Of a stretch of DNA of 64,000 bases, positions 19,279 to 28,321 are shown piece after piece. Where the stretch lies: positions 4,590,058-4,654,057 of the forward strand of contig CM001633.1 in NCBI GenBank assembly GCA_000309945.1. Reading direction: 5' to 3'. Position numbers and translations under genes: made by a program. The notes below the pieces were generated by a model that saw only the letters and a list, made by a program, of their open reading frames with translations, ran no database searches and was not told where the DNA came from. The DNA comes from Leptolyngbyaceae cyanobacterium JSC-12 (lineage in GTDB: Bacteria; Cyanobacteriota; Cyanobacteriia; Leptolyngbyales; Leptolyngbyaceae). Each line of letters opens with the position of its first letter. The first letter of the stretch is position 1.

Positions 19279-20817
19279 CTATTTGGATAAGTATTCGTAG
19301 GTTTCAATCACCTTCTTAATGGTGCGCTGGTGGTCGCGGGCGATCGCAGGTGGGGCAGATCCAGTTCTAGTATTGATGACTGTTTCACCCACCATTTCCT
19401 TAGCAAGCTGGTTGATCGAGTCAAGCATTTCTTCCGTGGTAGTAAAGTTATCCTCTGCAATCCGGTTAAGCACACGACTGGGGTTGCCTTCGTAGGCGAT
19501 CGCTTTCAACGCTTGCAGTTCATACTCCGGCAGTTGCAGCATAAACTCCGTCCACAATTCTGACAACTCTTGCTCTGAATTCTCCTCCTCTGCCTCTTCC
19601 CACTCCTCCCCTTTGGGGGCATTGGGCTGATTCCGTAGAGCCGTTTTTTGTGCCTGAAGTTGAGCAATTTGTTTTTCCAGCGATTCTTTTTCGCGGCGGC
19701 GATCGCTTACTTGCTTCTCTAGCTTCTGCAAATTATCCTGCGACGCCTTAAGCTGCAACTGTTGCTGTTTCAGGTTAGCAAGGTCACGCTCTAGTTGCGC
19801 TTTTTGAGCTTCAAGTTGTTTGAATTCTGTCTGGAGAGCTTTGCTTTGTTGCTGTTGCTGTTGAAGTTTGGCAACCTCTTTCTCTAGCTGAGATTTTTGG
19901 CTCTCCAATTTCTGAATCGCATCCTGCAGGGGTTTTGCCTGGTGTTGCTTGGAGTTCAACAGTTCCCGCTCTAACGCTTCTTTTTCCTGCCGTTTAGCGG
20001 TGACTTGTGTCTCCAGCGATCGCAATTCGTCTTGCAGTGCCGCTACCTGACTCTGAAGCTGCTTCAACGCTTTTTGCAGCGGGTTCGATCCAGCTTCTAA
20101 CTCCTGCTTCTTCGTCTCCACATACACAATGTACTGGTCTAGTTCTGCCCGGCAGCGCTCTAATTCCTCAATATCCTGAGTCAACTTTTTGGTTGTTTGG
20201 GTTAATCCCTGCTGTTGCTGGCTTAATTGGGTAACTTCCTGAAGTAATTGTTCCCGGACTTGTCGCTGGTTGCTAATCTGATTATTTAAGTGGCTTAACT
20301 CACTCTGGAGGTGATTCAAGCTGGCAGTGATTTTTTGTTTGGTGGCTGCTGCCTCAGTGATGAATTGGTTAAGCGAGGCAGGGTGAAACTCTGGGTGAAT
20401 CGTGGAAGCTTCCTCTGCGATCGCGACTGGATTATCTGTCGGCTGGGACGATAAATCCCAACTGAGAACAGGTCTGGGGTAAGGATTGGAACTTGGCAAT
20501 TGACGCTGCCGCAAATCTTCCTGCATGGAGTTGAGTGCCAAAAATACCCGCTCCTTTTCAGCAGAAATTTCTAGCACAGCTTGTTGCTCTTCTGCGCGGC
20601 GGCGTTGCAACAACCGGATCTGCTGTTTGAGCGCAGCCATGCGGCTTTCAGACGAACGGTTGTGATACCAATTGACGGCAGCGGCTGTGGCAAACCCAGT
20701 TGCTAGTGCGGATATTCCAGCGATTAGTGCACCTCCGAGGTCACTGGTTGCCAGCAGGCTAATGCCAAAACTGGCAGTAAAAGCAATAGTTCCTAGAATC
20801 AGCCAGGGATTTAGCAT
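19279..20817 (-). CDS. Membrane-anchored long coiled-coil protein, TerB-C-like C-terminus
   Basis: I choose the ATG at 20817; a TTG lies two codons upstream. Two hydrophobic helices open the protein (WLILGTIAFTASFGISLLAT, then LIAGISALATGFATAAAV). About 310 residues of heptad-rich, Gln/Leu/Glu-rich coiled coil follow, with recurring QLE-KE-A-LQQQ units (residues about 165-400). The C-terminal 90 residues are globular (LSELWTEFMLQLPEYELQAL and on). They resemble the TerB-C domain of tellurite-resistance-type proteins, a link made from memory. It could be a membrane-tethered scaffold. It converges on fraE and might be functionally tied to cell poles, but that is speculation. Confidence 0.8.
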   Translation of the reverse strand: MLNPWLILGTIAFTASFGISLLATSDLGGALIAGISALATGFATAAAVNWYHNRSSESRMAALKQQIRLLQRRRAEEQQAVLEISAEKERVFLALNSMQEDLRQRQLPSSNPYPRPVLSWDLSSQPTDNPVAIAEEASTIHPEFHPASLNQFITEAAATKQKITASLNHLQSELSHLNNQISNQRQVREQLLQEVTQLSQQQQGLTQTTKKLTQDIEELERCRAELDQYIVYVETKKQELEAGSNPLQKALKQLQSQVAALQDELRSLETQVTAKRQEKEALERELLNSKQHQAKPLQDAIQKLESQKSQLEKEVAKLQQQQQQSKALQTEFKQLEAQKAQLERDLANLKQQQLQLKASQDNLQKLEKQVSDRRREKESLEKQIAQLQAQKTALRNQPNAPKGEEWEEAEEENSEQELSELWTEFMLQLPEYELQALKAIAYEGNPSRVLNRIAEDNFTTTEEMLDSINQLAKEMVGETVINTRTGSAPPAIARDHQRTIKKVIETYEYLSK

Positions 20818-20891
20818 AGGCAAGGGCTTGGCGCAACGGAGTCATCAGTCGCGTAGCTTAATGGTACGTCTTGAAATGGAAAACCGACTTG

Positions 20892-20932
20892 ATTGTTAAG
20901 AACCTATCCAGCATTGTTAAGAACCTATCCAG
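20892..20932. repeat. 21-bp tandem direct repeat in a divergent intergenic region
   Basis: The unit ATTGTTAAGAACCTATCCAG recurs at 20892-20912 and 20913-20932 with only the last base of the period differing. It lies between the divergent coiled-coil gene (start 20817) and the DUF2459 gene (start 21059). Two turns of helix per unit would place bound proteins on the same face of the DNA, so an operator is possible. Replication slippage is the alternative. Confidence 0.6.
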
Positions 20933-21058
20933 AACCCCTCATAAAGCCTCAGACGTGTTCGTCTATTTAAGTAGTTATGTTGAAGATTTCCGGATAAGCG
21001 TTTAACACAGCCTGTTTTTCATTATGAGTAGATTAGTCCAATCAATCTGGCAAATGAC

Positions 21059-21757
21059 ATGAGCCGTAACCTTTTAGTCAGGAGAGTGATTCTCTATGGG
21101 GTTGTAGCTGCGACAGGATTTGTTTCGCTGCTAGCGATCGCTGCATTTGTTCCGCGCAAATGGGCTTTCCCCAAGGATTATGATTGTGAATTTACCCTTT
21201 ATGTATCCAGTGACGGATTTCATACTAATTTTTTTGTCCCCGTTGAAACACCCATCTTTAACTGGCGCACTTATCTCAACCTGGATGAACTAGCAAATCA
21301 ACCGGGGCAAGCCTATCAATATTTGCAGTTTGGCTGGGGCGATCGCCGTTTTTACATCGAAACACCCTCCTGGGATCAGGTGCGTCCTGCGAATGCCCTG
21401 CGTGCCCTCTTCTACTGGGAAAATTCATCGGCCCTGTTTGTGAAAGGTCATCCCAATTTGCCGGACATTCCCAACGAGCAGATGAAATGTTTAAAGCTGA
21501 ACAAAACAGACTATCTAGCACTCATGCAGTTTATTGAAGGTTCATTTCAAACGGGCGATCGCGGGCAAAAACAACGTATCGCCAGTGGGCAAGACCAGCA
21601 AAGCAGTTTTTACGCCGCTAATGGTTACTACTCTATCCTCAACACCTGTAACACCTGGACTGTAAACGGACTCCGCGCCGCCAACGTTAATACCCCCCTC
21701 TGGGGAGGACTTGCCCAACCTGTGATGTTTCACCTGCGAAATGGGTGTCAATGTTAG
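21059..21757 (+). CDS. DUF2459 (TIGR02117-like) exported protein
   Basis: This 232-residue protein has an N-terminal membrane anchor (VILYGVVAATGFVSLLAIAAF). Then comes the DUF2459 pattern: DGFHTNFFVPV, a central GWGDRRFYIETPSW and the C-terminal SILNTCNTWTVNGLRAAN with Cys and His positions typical of a hydrolase-like fold. The family was first noted beside urease genes in some bacteria; there is no urease here. The reaction is unknown. The gene is followed 96 bp later by accC on the same strand, probably a separate unit. Confidence 0.85.
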   Translation: MSRNLLVRRVILYGVVAATGFVSLLAIAAFVPRKWAFPKDYDCEFTLYVSSDGFHTNFFVPVETPIFNWRTYLNLDELANQPGQAYQYLQFGWGDRRFYIETPSWDQVRPANALRALFYWENSSALFVKGHPNLPDIPNEQMKCLKLNKTDYLALMQFIEGSFQTGDRGQKQRIASGQDQQSSFYAANGYYSILNTCNTWTVNGLRAANVNTPLWGGLAQPVMFHLRNGCQC

Positions 21758-21853
21758 CAAACAGGGAGTGCTTTACAAAATTCACCTGCCAAGTTCTTTC
21801 AGCGTGTCTCCAGAACCGTCTATTCTACTGAATACGGAATCAATGATTAAAAG

Positions 21854-23209
21854 ATGCAGTTTTCAAAAATTCTGATTGCTAACCGAGGAGAGATTGCCCT
21901 GCGGATTATTCGCACCTGTGAAGAGCTAGGCATTGCAACGGTTGCAGTCCACTCCACAATTGATCGGCATTCGCTACATGTACAGCTAGCAGACGAAGCG
22001 GTATGCATCGGGGAGCCCCCTAGCAGCAAAAGTTACTTAAATATCCCGAACATTCTGGCAGCCGCCCTCACTCGCAATGCCACGGCGATTCACCCTGGCT
22101 ATGGTTTTTTGGCAGAAAATGCCCGCTTTGCCGAAATCTGTGCAGATCACCAGTTGGTCTTTATTGGACCAACGCCAGAAGCCATTCGGATGATGGGCGA
22201 TAAATCGACCGCAAAGAAAACAATGCAGAGTGTAGGGGTCCCCACCGTTCCCGGCAGTAAAGGATTGGTGTTGGATGAAGCGGAAGCGCGAGCGATCGCC
22301 CGCAGCATTGGTTATCCCGTATTAATCAAAGCAACTGCAGGTGGAGGTGGGCGAGGAATGCGCTTGGTGAAGGAAGATAGCGAGTTAGCTGCCTTGTTTG
22401 CTGCTGCGCAGGGTGAAGCCGAAGCTGCCTTTGGTAATCCTGGCGTATATCTTGAGAAATTTGTCCAGAAGCCACGCCACATCGAATTTCAAATTTTGGC
22501 AGACAGCTACGGCAATGTCGTGCATCTGGGTGAACGGGAATGCTCAATTCAGCGCCGCCACCAAAAATTATTAGAAGAAGCTCCCAGCACTGCCCTCACC
22601 CCAGACCTGCGCGACAAAATGGGGAAAGCCGCTGTCGCTGCTGCTCAGTCAATTAACTATGTGGGAGCCGGAACGGTAGAGTTTTTACTCGATGTAGAAG
22701 GCAACTTTTACTTCATGGAGATGAACACTCGTATCCAGGTAGAGCATCCTGTCACTGAAATGATTACCGGCTTGGATCTGATTGCCGAGCAGATTCGCAT
22801 TGCTCAAGGTGAGCGATTGAGCTTTACGCAGGAAGATATTGTGTTACGTGGACACGCGATCGAATGCCGGATTAATGCAGAAGATCCGGATCAAAACTTT
22901 CGTCCCCATCCTGGGCGTATTAGCGGCTACTTGCCTCCTAGTGGTCCTGGTGTGCGGATGGATTCTCACGTCTACACTGATTACGAGATTCCACCCTATT
23001 ACGATTCTCTGATTGGTAAGCTAATTGTTTGGGCAAGCGATCGCCCCTCCGCCGTTCGCCGTATGCGTCGCGCCCTGCGAGAATGCGCCATCACTGGATT
23101 GCCCACCACGATCAATTTTCATCAACGTATCCTAGAAACCCCAGAATTTCAGGAAGGAGACGTTTACACGAACTTTGTAGAGCAGGTGATGATGCCGCAG
23201 AATCGGTAG
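21854..23209 (+). CDS. accC: Acetyl-CoA carboxylase, biotin carboxylase subunit
   Basis: This 451-residue protein carboxylates biotin on the carrier protein AccB using ATP and bicarbonate, the first step of fatty-acid synthesis. It opens with [20 protein letters not shown]. It has the ATP-grasp glycine loop [14 protein letters not shown] (about residue 160) and the catalytic stretch [18 protein letters not shown] (about residue 288). The C-terminal barrel ends normally. Length is standard. As usual in cyanobacteria it is not next to accB or accA. It is convergent with the yggT-type gene, 7 nt apart. Confidence 0.97.
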   Translation: MQFSKILIANRGEIALRIIRTCEELGIATVAVHSTIDRHSLHVQLADEAVCIGEPPSSKSYLNIPNILAAALTRNATAIHPGYGFLAENARFAEICADHQLVFIGPTPEAIRMMGDKSTAKKTMQSVGVPTVPGSKGLVLDEAEARAIARSIGYPVLIKATAGGGGRGMRLVKEDSELAALFAAAQGEAEAAFGNPGVYLEKFVQKPRHIEFQILADSYGNVVHLGERECSIQRRHQKLLEEAPSTALTPDLRDKMGKAAVAAAQSINYVGAGTVEFLLDVEGNFYFMEMNTRIQVEHPVTEMITGLDLIAEQIRIAQGERLSFTQEDIVLRGHAIECRINAEDPDQNFRPHPGRISGYLPPSGPGVRMDSHVYTDYEIPPYYDSLIGKLIVWASDRPSAVRRMRRALRECAITGLPTTINFHQRILETPEFQEGDVYTNFVEQVMMPQNR

Positions 23210-23216
23210 TCTAGCC

Positions 23217-23510
23217 TTACCCCATTCTGGTCATCATGGTTAGCAAGCCTTGTTGGCCCAGCAATATTTCTCGGAGCAGGCTCAGAATGCCAACCCAGAG
23301 AATTGGCGTAATATCAACGCCACCCAGGGGCGGAATGATTTTGCGCACAGGTGCCAGGAAGGGTTCAGTTGGCAAAATTACCAAATTGAAAGGGAAGCGG
23401 GTAACGTCAACCTGGGGATACCAGGTCAACACAATCCGAAAAATGAACAAAAAGATCATCATCGCTAACAACGGACCTAACACCCAGGATGTAATCTCAG
23501 CAGCCGTCAT
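23217..23510 (-). CDS. YggT-family membrane protein
   Basis: This 97-residue protein has two membrane helices (WVLGPLLAMMIFLFIFRIVL and the C-terminal half). It carries the YggT motif TWYPQVDVTRFPFNLVILPTEPFLAPVRKIIPPLGGVDITPI, here cited only as positions about 28-69. Cyanobacterial and plastid members (Ycf19/CCB3) take part in haem attachment to cytochrome b6f or in nucleoid organisation. Which one applies is not decided by the sequence. It is convergent with accC. Confidence 0.9.
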   Translation of the reverse strand: MTAAEITSWVLGPLLAMMIFLFIFRIVLTWYPQVDVTRFPFNLVILPTEPFLAPVRKIIPPLGGVDITPILWVGILSLLREILLGQQGLLTMMTRMG

Positions 23511-23699
23511 AGAAGTGATTTTTTAAGGGATGTAAACGTTCTCTCATGATCTTAGCGGTATTCTCACACTTCAAATGGACTCTGATAGAGGGACTTTAGC
23601 GATTTCATGGAAAAAAGCTGCTGCTTGAACGACTTCTCAAGGGTGTAACAGACCGATAAAATGAGCAATAAATCGTTGAATGTGAGAGGCGCAGGGAAC

Positions 23700-23819
23700 A
23701 TGACTCCTTCGTTGATGAACTTTTTACTCAGTCTGCTGGCAGGTACGGTGATTGTAGTCATTCCGGCTACTGTGGCGTTGGTATTTATTAGCCAAAAAGA
23801 TAAAATTCAACGTTCTTAA
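23700..23819 (+). CDS. psbX: Photosystem II protein PsbX
   Basis: This 39-codon gene reads [15 protein letters not shown] with one membrane helix, then [20 protein letters not shown] and a final QRS, the PsbX signature. PsbX is a single-helix photosystem II subunit near the QB site and cytochrome b559. The start ATG follows AGGGA by 3 nt after GAGGCGC. Length matches the family exactly. It lies upstream of ycf66 on the same strand (248 bp gap), the arrangement often seen in cyanobacteria. Confidence 0.96.
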   Translation: MTPSLMNFLLSLLAGTVIVVIPATVALVFISQKDKIQRS

Positions 23820-24066
23820 TTTGCATAGGTTGGATCAATTTTGGTGTCCATTTCATTGACAAGTCATCACCCTGGATTCGCTAACAAAAAGAGTTTATTG
23901 CTCATTTTGTGGCATCCAGGGTGTTTTTCTGGTCTTGATCGAGCTGAAACTAAAAACAGCTATGATGCCTCTGGTGCATCAGTAGCCCCAATTCTGCGAT
24001 CGCCTGAACAGTGGAGATTTTGAGGGAAACTCGTTAACATAGGATGTACTTAGGAGAGGGTTGGCG

Positions 24067-24825
24067 ATGGTAAATGTCGGATTGGGTTGGAGTAGTTTAG
24101 TCGGTATTGCACTTGCCGCATCTGGGCTGGCTCTCTACTTCTTACGTTCCTTTCGCCCGAAATTAGCGCGAGATCACGATATTTTCTTCGCTGCTGTTGC
24201 CTTGCTGTGCGGTGGTATTTTGTTCTTTCAAGGCTGGCGACAAGACCCAATTTTGCAGTTTGGGCAATTTCTCCTCACTACTTCTGCCATCTTTTTTGCA
24301 GTGGAAAGTATTCGGCTTCGAGGGGCTGCAACTGAGCAGGCAAAACGGAATACCCCAATTGTGGATGATGAGCGTCCCGTGAGTAAGGTATACCGGGCAG
24401 AACTGGATGAGTTTGGTGCATTTGACGATCGCACAACAACCCGTAGAATTCGCGGCAGTCGAGATGCTCGTCCTAATCGGGAGGAGTATGAAGAAAATGC
24501 CCGTCGTCGCCCCGCTTCTCCCCGTGCTAGCTTGGATGATCGCTATGGGCAGGGCGATCGCTCCCGCCGTCGTCCCCGCACAGATGAAGACTCGTTAGGT
24601 TCCGATTTTGCAGATGACGATTTGCAATCCCGTTCTCGAATTCGTGGCAGCGCTCCTGCGCGACCGAGTAATCAACCCCCTGCATCAAGACCCCGTCGCC
24701 CTCGCCCAGAGGATGAAGTTGCTCGGTCAAGGGAGCGTCGCCCAGTGACAGAGGAACCCCCTTCTGAATATGTAGACTATCGTCCGATTGATAATGACGA
24801 AACCGATAATTGGGGCGACGAGTAG
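24067..24825 (+). CDS. ycf66: Ycf66-family protein
   Basis: I choose the ATG at 24067 because AGGAGA lies 9 nt upstream. The first 85 residues contain three hydrophobic helices (LVGIALAASGLALYFLRSF, then FFAAVALLCGGILFFQGW, then FGQFLLTTSAIFFAVESI). These are the conserved Ycf66 domain shared with chloroplast genomes of lower plants. The remaining two thirds are a highly charged Arg/Asp/Pro-rich tail (many RR, RPR and DD pairs), probably disordered and cytoplasmic. Its function is unknown, possibly photosynthesis-related. The last 32 nt overlap the downstream lipoprotein gene. Confidence 0.88.
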   Translation: MVNVGLGWSSLVGIALAASGLALYFLRSFRPKLARDHDIFFAAVALLCGGILFFQGWRQDPILQFGQFLLTTSAIFFAVESIRLRGAATEQAKRNTPIVDDERPVSKVYRAELDEFGAFDDRTTTRRIRGSRDARPNREEYEENARRRPASPRASLDDRYGQGDRSRRRPRTDEDSLGSDFADDDLQSRSRIRGSAPARPSNQPPASRPRRPRPEDEVARSRERRPVTEEPPSEYVDYRPIDNDETDNWGDE

Positions 24826-25384
24826 CAAGCAATTTATTTTGAAGCGTTGGCTGTTATGGAGTGTCAGTTTTGCATTAACTGGAATGCTGGTTGCCTGTGA
24901 ACAAACTCAGATATCTACAGGTTCAGTTGAGTTAGACAGCCGCTTTAACGACGAACAGCCTGCCCTGAGTGGTAATGGTCGCTACCTGGCGTTTACCTCT
25001 AACCGGGATGGAACCCGAGGGATTTTGTTGTATGACCTACGGGACAAACGCTATGTGATGCTGCCACGTCTGAATCGGCGAGATGCGATCGCGGAGTCTC
25101 CTAGCCTTAGCTATACTGGGCGCTACATCGCCTATATTGCCAGTGACAGTGCCCGGCCTGAGATCGAGTTGTATGATCGCGCCACTCAACAAACTCAGAT
25201 CCTGACAATCGGCTATCGGGGATGGTTCCGCAATCCCAAAATTAGCCCAGATGGGCGCTACATTGTGTTTGAAACAGGCAGTCGGGGGCAGTGGGATATT
25301 GAACTGCTAGACCGGGGTGCGGGCGTAGAACTGGACATTCCCGATTACCAGCGGAATCGTCCTAATCCTGCCGTGTCTCCCTAA
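24794..25384 (+). CDS. TolB-like beta-propeller lipoprotein (first of two)
   Basis: The start is the ATG at 24794, inside the end of ycf66. A signal sequence ends in a lipobox LVAC with Cys at residue 35, so the mature protein should be lipid-anchored on the outer face of a membrane. Three PD40/TolB-type repeats follow, each with a pattern like GRYLAFTSNRDGTRGILLYD. Six such blades normally make a propeller, so this short form may be half of one. It is followed 17 nt later by a homologous lipoprotein gene; the two may pair to complete a fold. Function is unknown. Confidence 0.82.
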   Translation: MTKPIIGATSSKQFILKRWLLWSVSFALTGMLVACEQTQISTGSVELDSRFNDEQPALSGNGRYLAFTSNRDGTRGILLYDLRDKRYVMLPRLNRRDAIAESPSLSYTGRYIAYIASDSARPEIELYDRATQQTQILTIGYRGWFRNPKISPDGRYIVFETGSRGQWDIELLDRGAGVELDIPDYQRNRPNPAVSP

Positions 25385-25401
25385 ACAAGCAACAGTAAAC
25401 G

Positions 25402-25923
25402 GTGGGTAGTGTGAGAGTTTCGTGGTTGATTATCCTAATGACTGGAATGGTGAGTGGTTGTGCAGGACCACGCTTAGTCAGCTTTCCCTATGACCCTGGC
25501 GGACGCAGTTTAAATAGTCAGTTTGCTGAACAAAATCCCGCGATCGCCGGACGGTACATTGTCTTCACCTCTGATCGCCGCAACAGTCAGGACATCTATT
25601 TGTACGACACTGTTACTCGTAGCCTGATTGAAACGCCAGGACTGAATGCGATTGACATGATCGAGTCGAACCCAGCTATTTCAGATAACGGACGTTACAT
25701 CGTATTCGCAGGAGCACGGGAAGGACATTCTGCTATTTATTTGTATGACCGAGAAACTCGTCAACTGCGCAACCTCACTCAAAACCTGAAAGCACAGGTT
25801 CGTAATCCTACAATCAGTGCTGACGGAAATGCGATCGCCTTTGAATCGAGCGCTAACGGGCAGTGGGATATTTTGATCTACAACCGCTTAGGACAACCCT
25901 TCACATCCATCCCCGGACGTTAA
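25402..25923 (+). CDS. TolB-like beta-propeller lipoprotein (second of two)
   Basis: The protein has about 173 residues, starting at a GTG (25402, or 25411). The signal peptide ends in a lipobox VSGC near residue 20. Three PD40 repeats follow (GRYIVFTSDRRNSQDIYLYD, GRYIVFAGAREGHSAIYLYD, NAIAFESSANGQWDILIYN). It is clearly homologous to the gene 17 nt upstream; both end their last repeat with GQWDI. The pair probably arose by tandem duplication. TolB-like propellers bind partners in the periplasm; here no tol or pal genes are adjacent. The only ATG (25438) would cut off the signal peptide, which argues for the GTG start. Confidence 0.82.
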   Translation: MGSVRVSWLIILMTGMVSGCAGPRLVSFPYDPGGRSLNSQFAEQNPAIAGRYIVFTSDRRNSQDIYLYDTVTRSLIETPGLNAIDMIESNPAISDNGRYIVFAGAREGHSAIYLYDRETRQLRNLTQNLKAQVRNPTISADGNAIAFESSANGQWDILIYNRLGQPFTSIPGR

Positions 25924-26029
25924 CTTTCTGTGGTGTAGGCGATTGCTAATTTTTCTGGCTAGACCTGGAAATAGGAAAACCACAATTTTGGTGACTCCGG
26001 TCAATGTGAAATTTCTATGAAATCCAACT

Positions 26030-26239
26030 TCAACCAAATCCGAGCCAGGCAATTAAGCCTTGTCCAGTAAAGACTTCGATGAGAAGCAGAGCAACAATGC
26101 CAATCATAGCGAACCGTCCATTCAGTTGTTCGGCATAAGCCGTCCACCCAAAGGCAGGAACGGGACGATTATAGGACTCGTCAGTGCTGGATGAGGAAGT
26201 TTCGGGTTTTCTAGACTCAGGATTCGATGTTTCAGACAT
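26030..26239 (-). CDS. High-light-inducible protein (HLIP/Scp)
   Basis: This protein of about 69 residues has a hydrophilic Ser/Pro-rich N-terminus and one chlorophyll-binding helix with the motif [20 protein letters not shown], the HLIP ExxNGRxAMxG signature. HLIPs bind chlorophyll and carotenoid, quench excess excitation and assist photosystem II assembly and repair. I choose the ATG at 26239 just after the sdhB stop; a GTG at 26251 overlapping sdhB is possible. It lies 4 nt behind sdhB and is probably co-transcribed with it. Confidence 0.92.
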   Translation of the reverse strand: MSETSNPESRKPETSSSSTDESYNRPVPAFGWTAYAEQLNGRFAMIGIVALLLIEVFTGQGLIAWLGFG

Positions 26240-26243
26240 AGAT

Positions 26244-27311
26244 TTAGCCACCCACAGGTTCAGGAGTATCCGTCACAGGTTCGACAACGGCAGATTTATC
26301 TAAACGTTTGACAGAGTCAATCAGCGATCTCACTTGATCTGTACCTTCAGACTTTTCAAACGTTAAAGGAAATTTGCCCCTAACCATCATACGCAGTCCT
26401 AGCGGCGCAATGCTCAACAGACCACGCACATCTCGAAAGGAATTTCCAACAACCTTTAGCCCAAACAACCGCTCATCGATCCAACCGCCCTGCTTGACTA
26501 ACTCAACTAATGTTCTACGGTGGCGAATAAATACAGTGGTTGGCACATCCTGTTGAGCCAGGATTTCTGATTTAATTTTACTAATTTGATCCATCGGGGC
26601 AACTTCCATGGGGCATGCGATATTGCAGTAGTAACAGCGGGTACAACCCCAAACACCTGTTGTTCCCTGGTTGTATTTTGCCAATCGGTTTGCGAATCCC
26701 TGATCGTGGGAATCTGCCACCATTCGGTATGCTTTTGCTAGGGCATGAGGTCCCACAAAGTCAGGATTTACTTCCCGTGCGTTGCACTCGGAATAGCACG
26801 CACCACAGAGGATGCAGTTGCCGACCTGATTCAAGCGCGATCGCTCCTCTGGAGTCTGTAAAAACTCTCGCTCAGGAATTTGGCGCGCTGCTGTACTGAC
26901 ATACGGATCTACTGCTTTCAGGTTTGCCCAAAAACCACTCATATCCACTATCAGATCCTTAATGACTGGCATATTCCCCATCGGTGCCAGTGTCATTACA
27001 GGTGTATCGTCCGTGCCAGCCTTATTAGAGGGGCGATCGCCAACTTCAACCGCAGCCTGCTGCAAGCGCTTAATTTCACGATTTAAATTTTCCTTGCAAG
27101 CCAGAGCAGAACGCCCATTAATCCGCATTGAGCAACTGCCACAAATGGTGTTGCGGCAATTCTTACGAAAGGCTAAAGTGCCATCTTGCTCCCATTTAAT
27201 CCGATTTAAGCAGTCTAAGATTGTAGCACTAGGCTCTACATCTAGAGTGTATTCCTGAATTCTGGGAAGGGTGTCTTTGTCTTGTCGAATAATCTTGAAA
27301 AGAACTTGCAT
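26244..27311 (-). CDS. sdhB: Succinate dehydrogenase/fumarate reductase iron-sulfur subunit
   Basis: This protein of about 355 residues links the flavoprotein to the quinone pool in respiratory membranes. Cluster ligands: the plant-type 2Fe-2S loop [21 protein letters not shown] near residue 58 (position range only), then [11 protein letters not shown] and [12 protein letters not shown]. The last motif has four cysteines rather than the three of classical SdhB, as in non-classical (archaeal-type) enzymes, so it may bind a second 4Fe-4S cluster. The protein is long, with about 80 extra C-terminal residues. I choose the ATG at 27311; a GTG lies at 27326. No sdhA is adjacent, which is usual in cyanobacteria. 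Confidence 0.9.
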   Translation of the reverse strand: MQVLFKIIRQDKDTLPRIQEYTLDVEPSATILDCLNRIKWEQDGTLAFRKNCRNTICGSCSMRINGRSALACKENLNREIKRLQQAAVEVGDRPSNKAGTDDTPVMTLAPMGNMPVIKDLIVDMSGFWANLKAVDPYVSTAARQIPEREFLQTPEERSRLNQVGNCILCGACYSECNAREVNPDFVGPHALAKAYRMVADSHDQGFANRLAKYNQGTTGVWGCTRCYYCNIACPMEVAPMDQISKIKSEILAQQDVPTTVFIRHRRTLVELVKQGGWIDERLFGLKVVGNSFRDVRGLLSIAPLGLRMMVRGKFPLTFEKSEGTDQVRSLIDSVKRLDKSAVVEPVTDTPEPVGG

Positions 27312-27326
27312 TCTTACGATGAGCAC

Positions 27327-27867
27327 TAACTGAGAAGCTTATTTAACGATAATTCAGATTAAGGACATTCTGCTATTACTAAATGACAGTTTAAGAAATT
27401 TTGACGTAGACGCAACTTTCACAACGTTAGATTTTTCAAATCTTGAGGGTGAAAATTGCGGACTTCTATCAAGCAAGAAAACACGGGGATGAACTGAAAT
27501 CGTAGATCTTTTGAGCAGCGAAAAAGTTGTTCGATATTTTTATCGTCATCTCAAGACTTTTTGGATTGATTTTAATTATCGAATGTACTTGGAGATTGTT
27601 AATTTCAAGATGCTGGAGTTAACTTCAAGATATTGAGGTTTCTCAAAATGCTGGTGAAATCAATGCCTGACTCATCGATACCGTAAATTTTCTGACTTCT
27701 AGCTTCACATTTATAGCTAGGTAGCAAAAATAAATAAAAAATATTAACGCTAAAACCATGCATTGAATATTGCCAAAGCAGCCAGATCTAAGGATATATT
27801 TTTTATAGTGTTAGATTGTTCAACAGAGTTGTTCATTCCCTGAGCTTTCAGGAAAATCGGGAAAAAG
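27327..27867. promoter_or_regulatory. AT-rich divergent intergenic region with 20-bp imperfect tandem repeat
   Basis: This 540-bp gap separates sdhB and the AbrB-like gene. It is more AT-rich than its surroundings. A 20-bp unit GTTAATTTCAAGATGCTGGA (27598-27617) is followed immediately by GTTAACTTCAAGATATTGAG (27618-27637), with four mismatches. A more degenerate third copy follows. The AT-rich tract before 27868 should hold the promoter of the AbrB-like gene. I see no gene or known RNA here. Confidence 0.45.
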
Positions 27868-28272
27868 ATGGCAGAAACCTCTCCTACTCCGCTAACAGGA
27901 AAAGCGCTACTTCAAAAAGTAAAAGAATTGGCGCACTTGCCTCGTCGCGAAACAGCAAAGCGTTGTGGATATTACACGGTTACCAAAAACAACCAAACTC
28001 GTGTAAATCTAACAGACTTTTATGATGCGCTGTTGGTTGCTAAAGGGCTTCCCTTAGATCCAGAAGGCTCAAAAGATGGGCGTGGGCGGGAGCCGACCTA
28101 TCGAGTCAGTGTGCACAAAAATGGGCAAATTGTCATTGGAGCCGCCTATACTCAAGCGATGGGTTTAAAGCCTGGTGATGAGTTTGAGATTAAACTGGGT
28201 TACAAACACATTCGGCTAATTCAATTAGATAGCGGTGATAGGGATCGAAATGGCACTGATGATGATGAATAG
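27868..28272 (+). CDS. AbrB-family transcriptional regulator (cyAbrB)
   Basis: This 134-residue protein has the two-part cyAbrB layout. An N-terminal conserved region opens LTGKALLQKVKELAHLPRRE with CGYYTVTKNNQTRVNLTDFY. A C-terminal swapped-hairpin DNA-binding domain reads YRVSVHKNGQIVIGAAYTQA then MGLKPGDEFEIKLGYKHI. In cyanobacteria these regulators control carbon/nitrogen genes, hydrogenase and, as CalA, heterocyst and SOD genes. The HLPRRE/CGYYTV sequence suggests the CalA/cyAbrB1 branch rather than cyAbrB2, judged from memory. The acidic DDDE tail is short. The upstream repeats may be autoregulatory sites. Confidence 0.9.
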   Translation: MAETSPTPLTGKALLQKVKELAHLPRRETAKRCGYYTVTKNNQTRVNLTDFYDALLVAKGLPLDPEGSKDGRGREPTYRVSVHKNGQIVIGAAYTQAMGLKPGDEFEIKLGYKHIRLIQLDSGDRDRNGTDDDE

Positions 28273-28321
28273 TACCGTTTAAAGCAAGACATATGTCCCT
28301 CGTCGTTATTGGAATTGCCGA

